Source: Acanthamoeba castellanii str. Neff
Taxonomy: Eukaryota; Discosea; Longamoebia; Acanthamoebidae
Length of the DNA stretch: 64,000 nt
Direction of reading: 5' to 3'
NCBI RefSeq assembly: GCF_000313135.1
Contig: NW_004457702.1
Coordinates: forward strand, 1,046,001 to 1,110,000
Shown here: piece after piece, positions 1 through 12,513 of the stretch
Numbering within the stretch: position 1 is the stretch's first letter
How the letters are laid out: each line of letters begins with the position of its first letter
Notes under the pieces: model-generated
Database searches by the model: none
Told to the model about the DNA's origin: nothing
What the model saw: only the letters and a program-made list of their open reading frames with translations
Program-made: the position numbers and the translations under genes

Positions 1-129
1 TAACTGTTGAGGCTCAGTCGGTATACTGGTTGAGCTGCTTGAAAAGAACCAACACTGATTTCAGTGTTCGATTGCTCCAAGGCAAATCTCTTTCTTGTTG
101 ACCTAACCTGATTTTCCGTTCAATGTCAG

Positions 130-414
130 GTCGCGCGAGCTCCGCATAGCTGCCGCTCCGGTGCAGACCTGGCCAGTGTCCCATCCAAGGTGCGCACTCG
201 CTTTCTCTTCATCAATTTTACCGTGGCGTCGTGATGTATCTTTCAACAATTGTTACTATTGAGTCCCTCGGGATCAATGAGAATAACTAAGGGGTTTATC
301 TGAACACTCGCCATTTGCCTGCCATCTTCTTTTCACTCCTTTGAGTGTGCAACCCTTTCTAACTCCTCCTCCTTGCTTCTTCAGGTTCGTACGATGCCTC
401 CTCCTCTTGAATAG
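130..414 (+). CDS. 3' end of an unrecognised spliced gene (partial)
   Basis: Two short pieces look like the last exons of a gene that begins before the window. One runs from after the AG at 128-129 to 189, and the other from 385 to the TAG at 412-414. Joining them across a GT-AG intron (190-384) keeps one open frame of about 30 codons that ends in three prolines, Leu and Glu. The frame has no start and no recognisable motif. The bases before 130 have a branch-point-like CTAAC and a polypyrimidine stretch. The alternative is that this is non-coding sequence that happens to splice well. Confidence 0.35.
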
Positions 415-843
415 ATCACCTTTTTCCGGTCACTTTCAATAAATCGTTGGTTACTACACTTTTGGCTCCTGACTCTTGACTCTCCGAATCTTGTAAGGTG
501 GGTGCGCACGCGAAAGGGTGCTGGTCTTCTTGTTCCAAGGAATGAGACTGTGGTGCACCTTCGTCTTCACAGTCACGACCTGTGCCACTGTTCGTGGGTG
601 AAGAGGCACCACAGACCCAAAAAGGCGAAATAAAATAAAAATATCCCGTCCTCCTGTCCTTGAGCACCTCGCCCACGCACGGTCCTGCGCAAGTGGCGGT
701 GATGGCAGCTGCCGCCTTGCGTTGGGACTCGCTCATGGTGCGCGATCGCTGTCGCTCGGCGCTTGTACTTGGCATGCCGACCTCCGCCAGTCGTGCGCCA
801 CGCTTGTGCCCGCGGAAGCAGGAATGCAAGTGTTGGTGTGCTA
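415..843. other. Convergent 3' flank, no gene seen
   Basis: This stretch lies between the end of the plus-strand fragment and the stop codon of the minus-strand DPH4 gene. A minus-strand open frame crosses it (416-829), but it has no motif, no splice partner and a composition like a non-coding shadow. I see no RNA gene. Confidence 0.4.
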
Positions 844-1459
844 CTAGTCGTCTTCATCGTCAGCGGTTTGGTAGATGATGCGGATGACAAACGAGCAGCC
901 GGCACACGAGTGTGTGTCCATTCCCTTCTCCAGCGCTTCTTCGCTCACCTGCGATCGTGGCGTAATGTCAGTACGCGCGGACCGCCGCCGGCACACAATC
1001 GCTGCTTGCAAGCGGACAAGGAACAAAGGCAAGATGGATGCACCTCGTAGCGATGGCCACAACGACAAGGATGCGAGTATGTGCCACTGCACTCGTCAAA
1101 CGCCATGTCGTCCAGATCCACCTCCGCCCCCACCGGCAGTTCTCCTGCCTGTCCGGCTGCGGCGGCCGGTGAGTTGATGGCAAAGAGTAGAAGTCAAGAG
1201 GAGGCGTTCGGGGCGGCATACCAACACGCTGTGCATCGTACGTGGTACGCGATTGAAAATCACTGAGAATGCGCCATGCCTCCTGAACTCGCCGAAATCG
1301 AGCATTTTCATCTTCCCTCTCATCTCCACAAGCTGCACCTGCTGGCAGTTTGTCCGGGTGGCATTCGAGGGCCAATCGGCGGTAGTTCTCCTTGATCTCC
1401 ACTAACGAGGCCTTAGGGTGTACCCCCAACACCGCGTAGAGATCATCTCGTGAGGACAT
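844..1459 (-). CDS. DPH4: DPH4/DNAJC24-like J-domain and CSL zinc-finger protein
   Basis: Co-chaperone-type protein of diphthamide synthesis. In the family, the CSL zinc domain binds iron and passes electrons to DPH1/DPH2, which modify a histidine of elongation factor 2. The ATG at 1457-1459 opens a J domain with the HPD motif (ECHPDKL) and a typical helix IV. A small intron near 1180-1235 shifts the frame into the CSL domain, which has the Cys pair CRCG after FDECSGTYSHP. A second intron (949-1043) joins in phase to an exon with the last Cys pair (CAGC) and the end FVIRI plus an acidic tail. Size and domain order match DPH4. The position of the first intron is approximate. Two EF-2-like genes lie further along the window. 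Confidence 0.85.
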
Positions 1460-1594
1460 TCGACAGATGCAAAGGGGGGTGGTTGGTTCTAAACCGGGAA
1501 ATGAGCGCACAACATTCCTTGAATGAAAGATCTGTCTGATATATTATATTATATCTATTTTCTGAGGAGGATTTGAATTTCCCTACACAGTCTG

Positions 1595-3615
1595 ATGGAT
1601 GCCACGTCTGTACTGTTCTCCAGGCACATCAATGGTCCGCCTCATGCCTTGCTTGCCGCGCCACTCTCTTAATCTCAAAGGTTGAATGCAAGTGCAGGAG
1701 AGTCAAGAGATTTGACTCAGGCATTCAAACTGGCGCGTGCCGAGGCAAGGGAGAAGGTGGACGCCATGATCGTCCAGCTCCTCGCAGCCGCGCCCACGGT
1801 ACCTTTCTCCTCTTGTGCACTTCATGCTAGGGCATGTGGTCGTGTGCCGAAAGCACACACCAGCAGCTTACACAAGACCGCAATGTAGTGCATATCAGGG
1901 GACAAGAAGCAAGTGTCCATCGGGTCACTTCTCTCTCCTCGCCAGCGATGTGCGTCGTGTGGGTATGCTCTCTCCGCTCTACCATGCAGCTCTGCGGCCT
2001 GATCTGCAGCGTGCATGTGCACGGGCGTAGCACGTTGCTCGCATGCATGCTCGTGGCTCACCGATTCCGACGTGCGCATGGTGCTTCAGAACCGAGTTTG
2101 GGCTGTGGGAGCGACGGGCCACCTGTTTCATGTGCCAGAAGGAGCACTGCGCCAAGTGCGCCTCACTCCTATCGTACGCCCAGATCGCCGGCGACCCGAA
2201 GCTCCACCTTCTGCTCACCCTGCGACGACGCGAAATCGAACGCGAACGTCTCAAGGCACAGCTTCCCGCCGGTGCCACCGTGCCACCCCAGCCACAACAG
2301 CCCCAGCAGCCAGAAGAGTTCTTGGCATGCACCAAGTGCGCGATCGTGGTCACGCGCCAGGAGAAGGCGCGCATGTACAGGGAGGTGTTCGCGTGGGGCC
2401 GGAGGGACAATCGTCTGCGCATCATCTACGAGGAGGGCGTCGTGTGGAGCCGACGCGAAATGGAGAAGCTGTTCCCGCGCTATGCCCGGCTGGTCGACGC
2501 CATCTCCCGGGAGGGCAGCGGGAAGGTGTTCGACCCCTTCTCGAATCCCAAGACCGTGGGCTTCTCTGTTGACCACTCGGCCAACGACATTGACGCCGAC
2601 TTCATCCACAACTACGAGGTGCGCTCGCCCTCGCTCACCACGAATCTCATGCGTGCGTGCCGTCTTTGCTTGTCTGATTGTTTCACCAACCTACAGGCAG
2701 CGCTGACCGTTCAGGCCAATTTGGAAAAGGTCACCAAGCTGTTCGAGCGCGCGGTGAAGGAGATCTCCCTTATACGACCACCCACCGAGGCCGAGAGGTG
2801 CGACCTTTTTTCCCTTGTAGTGAGTGAAGGCCAAACACAATGCTTAATCCCCCTCTGGGACAACCTTGCTCGGCCTGCAGGCGCGTGAACGAAGTGATCA
2901 AGTCGGCCTGCGTCCTCTTTTCGCAGGACCTCATCGCACCGTTTCGAGTTATGAAAAAGGTACCGACACAGCCGGCCAATATTGATACATCATGGTGAAC
3001 CAACGCTGAAATCGCTCTCTCTACTCTACAGAGGGTGATTCACCTGCAGATGAACAAAGCTGCGCAGCTGTACCTTCTCATGTATCAGCTGGTGTGGGAG
3101 GACAAGCAGCACCAGAAGTTCTGGACCCAGTTCGGGGAGTCCTTACTGTACACCCTTCCCTCTCCGCCTCTTGGCTTTTGCACCTCAACTGCGCACTTAC
3201 ACCATGACACACTCGCAGGAACGGCTTGTCGATGATGAAGACCGAACTCCACGACGTGGTGTCGAAGGCCGGCGAGGACTGGGACAAGTACCGAACAAAG
3301 GTCGAGGACTTTCTGGTCGACTGGGAGCGACACAACACCGCACTCCTTCGGTACTCCTCCACCCCCCCCCCACTATGTGTTCTCGATCGCATGCACACTC
3401 CACCACCGAGATGAGGCTCATTGGGGGCGGTCGGCAGAGTGTCGGCAGCGGATCAGACGGAAGGGACGGTGCTGCGGAAGAACGTGATGATCGTAAAGAA
3501 GGCCATGAAACAGATCGACACCTCCGTGGGCGCCTCCAAGCTGCCGCAGACCAAGCGAGCGCTGACCCTACTCCTCAGCCTCCTCGAACGCACCTACGAC
3601 CAATACACTCGATGA
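1595..3615 (+). CDS. FYVE-like zinc-finger protein with helical C-terminal half
   Basis: Multi-exon gene. The first exon is uncertain; the ATG at 1595 with a tiny exon is the best guess. Later exons are about 1681-1798, 2031-2618, 2697-2797, 2881-2959, 3032-3156, 3220-3350 and from about 3440 to the TGA at 3615, and most joins keep phase. Four CxxC pairs (CAWC, CFMC, CAKC, CTKC) are spaced as in a FYVE-type finger, but the last pair is separated by a long Pro/Gln-rich linker and the basic phosphoinositide-binding RRHHC core is not obvious. The rest is predicted to be helical, with charged segments up to the C-terminus. A role in phosphoinositide or membrane binding follows only from the finger. 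No closer family was recognised. Confidence 0.6.
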
Positions 3616-3661
3616 CGGCCAGCTCTGCTTTGCACTTTTCATTTTTATTTCCAAGAAGAAG

Positions 3662-7126
<3,465 letters not shown>

Positions 7127-7243
7127 TGACATCAATGGCGAACTAACGCGAGTGGCGTGTGAATAAATAGGAGGTAAAGCTACAGCACTGCACGCGCGCG
7201 TGTGCGTGTGCGGTTGTGTTGTGTTGTGGCTGGCGTCAGCGGC

Positions 7244-8444
7244 TTAGTCATCTCGCTTCTTGAGGCCGTGGACGGCCCATCGGCCGGTGGAGAAGAGCCA
7301 CGAGTCCTTCCCGAACTCCTTGGTGAGGTCGTCCTTGAGGCCCAGCGTGATGACGTCGCAGTTGTGTGGGTTGGCGATCGTGTCAAAGTCGGCCACCTTC
7401 AAGTGCAGATACCGCATCACGAAGCATCTGCGCTCACGGCACACGACACGCACCGCACACGACACGCACGACACGCACGCCACACGCCACACACGCCACA
7501 CGCAGTCAGACCACCGTCAAGAGAAAAGAGGTGGGCGGCGGAACCTGATGGTCAGGCCATGCGACACGATGAGGACCTTGACCGGCTTGTTCTCCCGCTC
7601 GGCCTTGCGTTCTACCTGCCGAATCAGGCTCTCCATGAAGATGCTCGTTCTACGTAGGACGCGAACCAACCACGATCAGTCTGGCGGGTCAGCACGCCCG
7701 AGAGCTCGGTGCGGGTGGTCACCGATCGTAACAGTCGGCGGGGCTCTCGCCTCCGTTGAATCGGTAGTAGAACCAGCCGTGGCGCTCGCGCTTGGCCTCC
7801 TGGGCCTGCAGGTCCTCGTACCCATGGTCCACCTCCCTGCACACACACACCACTGCATGAGCTCTACGTTCGCACGCGTGTGCGTGTGCGGTACTGTGTG
7901 CGTACCTCAGTCGAGGGTCTTCGCGTATGCGGTAGGGGCGAGGCGGGTTGTCGCCAGCTCTTTCTTCATCCTCTTCGCTACTGCTGCCATCTTCTTCATC
8001 ATTGGAGGAGTCCAGATCGTCGACGTCGTCTTGGGCGCCCGCCCCCTGCTGGAGGTAGTCCTCCTGCACGCCGCCACCCCTGAGGATCTCCTCGAGCGTC
8101 TGCTGTGCCCGTCGATAGGGCGAGCAGAAGATGAGACAATCGTCGATGAAGGCAGGCCCGACCCTGGTGCCGGCTTGTCGGGCCTGTTTGCGGCCTCGGG
8201 CGGTGAGGGGGATGAGGAAGTCGCCCACCTCGAGGTGGGACAGGTGGCCCGTGTTGGCCATCGATTCGCCATGGCGCACGAGCTTGATCGTCGCTCGGAA
8301 AGAGGCTGTCCATCTTCGATGTGGATTTATGTAATGTCGAAGATGGGGCAGGGATTGTAACGAGGAGGAAGAGGAGGAAGGGAAGGATGACAGGAAGGGA
8401 AGCGAGAGTGAAGCATGGCTGCTGCGCCACGAGTGTCGAAGCAT
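7244..8444 (-). CDS. Histidine phosphatase (phosphoglycerate mutase-like) family protein
   Basis: Four exons are read on the minus strand: about 8444-7906, 7836-7723, 7649-7545 and 7427-7244. The catalytic RHG motif is in KLVRHGESMANTG, and the second histidine is in VLIVSHGLTIR. The segment YYRFNGGESPADCYDR is typical of eukaryotic PGM-like broad phosphatases. An acidic Ser/Glu insert sits between the two halves. The in-frame ATG at 8444 gives a leader of about 50 residues rich in Ser, Arg and His with no acids, perhaps a targeting peptide. A later start next to the catalytic core would need an unseen intron, so the 5' end is uncertain. Substrate cannot be read from the sequence. It is convergent with the RecQ gene. 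Confidence 0.85.
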
Positions 8445-9097
8445 CCCAGCAGAAAGCAAACCAAATGAAGACCAAAAGGAAATGGCAAAAGAAAATAATT
8501 CAGAAATCATGAAGTTGACGTCATCTTCAAGAAATGCGTGCAATTTCTGCCCTTCTCTTTGGCTGAAATTTTGGCGAAAGGGCGAGGAACTCGCGCCATC
8601 TAAAGCTGCGTTCGCCTTCGGCTCTTCGTGGGAGGGTTTCTGTTTCTTTTCAGAGACGTTGACTGTGCGTCACTGTGGCTCAGCAGAGGTGGTGGCCCAC
8701 CAGTGGTTGGTTGGTGTCTGTCAGGGAGGGTTGGGGGGGAGGCAGGTCCCCCACTCGTCGAAAAGCCAACAGCCACTCCGCGGGCCGAGCTCGGAGTCAC
8801 GCAGCTCCAGTCGGAGCGGCGCCATCGCAGGTGGGTCCAGCGTGAGTGTCACACGCCCGTCACCCGACCTGGTCCACAATCTCGAAGGATAGGCGACAAC
8901 CACGGAAGTCAGAAGGCCAGCAGCACACAAAAGCACTCCATCAACGAAAGCTTCATCATTCACCACCACAGCCTCTCTCCACCATCACAACATCGACAGA
9001 TAGACACACAGCAGCTCACCAAACCAACACCACCACCACACACACACACGCACGACAGAAGATATAGAAGAAGAAAAAGAGTCTACTTGAAGAAAAG
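8445..9097. other. Divergent intergenic region, no gene seen
   Basis: This region lies upstream of both the phosphatase and the small zinc-protein gene and probably holds both promoters. It ends with a purine-rich 5' leader and AC-rich tract before the ATG at 9098. A plus-strand open frame (8482-8892) has no motif and no coding-like composition. Confidence 0.5.
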
Positions 9098-9523
9098 ATG
9101 CTTAGCGTGAAGAACAACTTTGTGGTGGAGAGGAACGTGATGCTCATGCACCGCGGGCCGACGTACGCGCCGTCGTATCCGCTGCTGAAGGAGGACAAGG
9201 ACGAGATGCGACGTCTCAAGGCGGCGGTAGCGCAGGAGCAGAAGCGGGGAGAGATCCAGAAGAGGATGGAGCCGAAGAAGTTGGAGAAGGAGAAGTTCGA
9301 CGCCGAGGAAGAAGAGGAAAAGGAGGTGCGACCATTGCTCGTCGACGAGATCTGCCATGTGTGCGCGACGTGCGCCAAGGTGACCGAGCGCGACTTCAAG
9401 TCGAAGGACGGCGCCAAGTGCTTCTGCTCCTACACGTGCAAGCTCAAGGGCGAGCGGCCGCAGATGTCCCTCGGCATGCGAAGTCAGGAGGACATGCTGC
9501 AGGCCACCCAGATGAAGAAGTGA
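9098..9523 (+). CDS. Small FCS-type zinc-binding protein, function unknown
   Basis: A single exon encodes 141 residues. The N-terminal third is basic, the middle is an acidic/lysine-rich helix, and the C-terminal third holds six cysteines in the order CHVCATC, then CFCSYTC. The FCSxxC end resembles FCS/MYM-type zinc ribbons, which bind zinc and protein or RNA partners. No intron is needed, and the stop is followed by a short 3' region. I do not recognise a named ortholog. A spliceosome or chromatin role would be a guess. Confidence 0.65.
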   Translation: MLSVKNNFVVERNVMLMHRGPTYAPSYPLLKEDKDEMRRLKAAVAQEQKRGEIQKRMEPKKLEKEKFDAEEEEEKEVRPLLVDEICHVCATCAKVTERDFKSKDGAKCFCSYTCKLKGERPQMSLGMRSQEDMLQATQMKK

Positions 9524-9727
9524 GCCGCGCTTCCTCCTCCTCCTCCTCTTCGGCGAGTTCTGCTCGGGCTCTGTCTGTACACGTAAATAGGGAAGAGTGT
9601 GCGGTGTGTGTGGAGATATACATATGTACATAAACACACACATTACCGTCAAAACTGTGGCGCAGCCGCTCGTGCCGTCTATTGGTTTTCTCATCCATAG
9701 ATGCCTGTGACAAGTGTACACAAGCTC

Positions 9728-11167
9728 TCATAACGTCAGCTTGTTGGCGTCTGACCCGGAGCGCTCGCCGCCCTTGTCCTTTTTGACCTGGTGGGGAGAG
9801 GTTCAAACGATCTGGAATTATGATGATGATCTACTTGTGTGCGTGGGCGGATGTAGAGATAAGATTATACCTTGAACAAGAGGTAGTACATCACCTCCTC
9901 TTCTCCAAGGAATTCGCGCACGTCCTTGTATTTGATGATCAGCTCGAAGCCGAGCTGCTTGAGCGTCAGTTCATACCACTCCACTGAAAAGTGACCTATT
10001 GACGTATGTCGCACGATTCAGCACGCACACGGTTAACCCATGCACACGTGGTGCGTGTCGTGCGCACGCGGGGGGGGGTAACGCACTCCAATACATGGTC
10101 GAGCCTCCCAGCCAGTTGTTCGAGGTGCCCTCGCCTGCCTCTTCGGGCACTGAGATGAGCAGCGGTGCACCGCTCTTCATGATTCTGCATACACACACGC
10201 CATCATCATGTGACGCTAGATCAGCAAACCTGCTCGTTGCAGCGCGAAGCGAACACGCATATACAAGACGTGGTCGCGAGTGATGTGTACCGTTTGATGT
10301 TCATGAAGAGCTCGATGTGCGTTGCTCGAGGCAGATGGAACACTGTGAACAGCGACAGTACGCCGCAAAACGAGTTGTCCTTCTGGCATCTGTCCAGAGA
10401 AATGGAGTTGGTCCAGACCGAACGCACAACCGATCTCTCTCACTCTCTATGGGCAACGTACCTGGTGAACTCCAACATCTCGCCGACACGGAACTGCTCG
10501 GCGTACGACGGATACTGCTCTGTGGTGGTGTGGCTCGGTGAGCACCACTACTGCACATGGACGGCCACATCATCACAACTTGAACATCTCCTATACAGGC
10601 CAACACGTACTCTTGGCCAGTTGGACCTGCACACAAAAAGGGAATAATAGTGTGAGGAGAAGCGTGTACGTGGTGCGTGTAGTGCGCTGGTGTGCCGCAA
10701 TAGACGGTGGCGGGCATGTACCTGTGTCTCGCAGAGATCAATGCCCAGGTACGACGTCGACGTACCGTGCAGCCGCGCGCAGATGTAGCCCGCCACCGGT
10801 TCCCCTTGAAACGAATAAAATACAAAATGAACGAATGATCGAAGGTGGGATGAATGACAGCCTGCAAGGTCGTACCACAACCGCAGCCCAACTCGAGCAC
10901 GACGTTGTCACTTGCCTGCTGGCGCATTTCGCGTTGAAACGATGAGGAAGGGGAAGAGGAAAGAACGGAGGTGGGCGCCGGGCCGGCAGCGAGGGATGCG
11001 AAGATGTCGTGTCCATCTTGCCCGAGGTCGGGATAGAAGGGCAGGAGGTCGACGAAGTGCGTGAAGACCGGAAGCTTCACCAGCGATTCTTCCCTCGTTT
11101 CTTTGTACGGCAGCGAGGCCTCTCGATAGCCATCGCGCACCAAATTTACCAACTCGAGAAAGTTCAT
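9728..11167 (-). CDS. Class I SAM-dependent methyltransferase
   Basis: The gene has about eight exons on the minus strand, with an ATG at 11165-11167 and a TGA at 9728-9730. Motif I is VLELGCGCGTT and the post-motif acidic loop is YLGIDLCETQ. A later strand/helix element reads CGVLSLFTVFHLPR, as in motif IV of small-molecule and protein methyltransferases. The C-terminal region contains a WYELTLKQLGFE segment and ends Leu-Thr-Leu. Overall it looks like a small cytosolic methyltransferase with a helical N-terminal cap. The substrate cannot be told. The small exon between motif I and motif IV is only partly resolved. Confidence 0.75.
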
Positions 11168-11553
11168 CTCGATCTTCTGATCTGATGCGGGCAACGCGAG
11201 TCTCAACAAATTCGAGGACTGCTACGTGGTGTTCGATTTCTTCCCCGAGCAGTACGCCTCGCCCAACCGGTCCCGAAGTGCATGTAATTTCTGCACCCTA
11301 TCTCGGCCGAAGATCTTCGGCCCACAGGATGACGTGGCATTCTGCTATGCATAGTATTTCGTGTAATTGGGGCGCCGGTTGATTTGTTGGAAGATTCCCA
11401 CCTTCACCACAACTTTCCCACCTTCGCCCGGCCCGGGAGTCGGCGTTTTCATATCCCCGCAGCCACTATTTAGCTCTCGATAGCAATCATGTTTCTCAAC
11501 TCAACAGCCAACAACAACCAGCACTACTACACCACACTACATTCAACATCAGC
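11168..11553. other. Divergent promoter region with an orphan protein-like stretch
   Basis: The region lies between the methyltransferase start and the FMN reductase start. On the plus strand, 11184-11353 is open without an ATG and reads like real protein (for example CYVVFDFFPEQYASPNR). It ends at a TAG, and I found no splice partner. The last 100 bases before 11554 look like an ordinary 5' leader. Confidence 0.4.
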
Positions 11554-12469
11554 ATGAGCAGCAGCGGCAGGAAGATCAAGATCGTCGCCTTCTCCGGCGC
11601 TCTCCGCAAGAGCTCGGCCAACGCCGGACTGGTGCGCGCGGCCGCCGAGCTGGCCAAGGGCGTCGACGGCATCGAGTTTGAAGTGGTCACCGACCTCATC
11701 GGCCAGCTGCCGCTCTACGACGGCGACATCGAGACCGAGGGCTTCAAGGGCGTCGTCAAGCAGTGGCGCGAGGTCATCCGATCGGCCGACGCGCTGCTCA
11801 TCGCCACGCCCGAGTACAACTACAGCATTCCCGGCACCCTCAAGAACGCCATCGATTGGGCGTCGCGGCCCGACGACCAGACCTACTCGTCGTTCCCCAC
11901 CTTCGACAAGCCGGTCGCCATCATGGGCGCCGGTGGCGGCATGGGTGCGTTGCCCACTTCCACTGACACACACACACCACAACACACCGCGCATTGTGAC
12001 TCACAGCACAATCATTGCAGGCACGAGCCGGGCGCAGTATCACTTGAGGCAGGTGGGCGTCTACCTCAACTGGCACTTCGTCAACCGACCGGAGGTCAAC
12101 GTCAACCTGTGGGGCGGCAAGCAGATCGCCGACTCCGACGGCAACCTCATCGACGACGCCGTACGACTCGACTCGCTCACGCCCACGTTTTCATTCTGTT
12201 CTATGTCTAACCTTCTTCCTTCCTTCTTTGTTCATTTTCGTTCTTCTTCGCTCTTCGTTCTTCTTGACCAGACCCGAGGCCAGGTGAAGGCGCTGCTGGA
12301 CGCGCTGGTCGAGTGGACCAAGCGACTCAACGCCGGCAAGTTCGGAGCCGGAGCGAGCGCCGAAGCTAAGGAGAGCAACAAGACCGATAGCGACAGCGGC
12401 AAGAAGGAGAAGAAGGCCAAGAAGGAGAAGAAGGAAAAGAAGGCCAAGAAGGAGAAGAGCTCGCAATAA
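11554..12469 (+). CDS. NADPH-dependent FMN reductase (flavodoxin-like) with lysine-rich tail
   Basis: Three exons (11554-11944, 12021-12160, 12272-12469) give 242 residues with exact phase. The N-terminal strand is followed by FSGALRKSSANAGL, the FMN phosphate-binding loop of the NADPH-dependent FMN reductase family. The motif TPEYNYSIPGTLKNAIDW is the family hallmark for ring binding. Members reduce quinones, chromate or azo dyes using NAD(P)H. After the fold there is an added tail of about 35 residues made of Lys/Glu/Ala runs (KKEKKAKKEKKEKK), which could bind nucleic acid or acidic surfaces. The two introns are 76 and 111 nt. Confidence 0.92.
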
Positions 12470-12513
12470 TGAACATGTAATTAGCAAAAATATAAAACAA
12501 ACATACCACAACC

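Noticed and set aside
1..75. tRNA-like words (a GCTCAGTCGGTA D-loop-like and a TTCGATT T-loop-like piece)
   Set aside because: The stems do not pair and no acceptor arm can be drawn.
416..829. Minus-strand ORF of 137 codons next to DPH4
   Set aside because: No recognisable domain and not joined to DPH4 by any in-phase splice.
8482..8892. Plus-strand ORF in the region before the zinc-protein gene
   Set aside because: No motif, low coding character, overlaps the likely promoter of a divergent gene.
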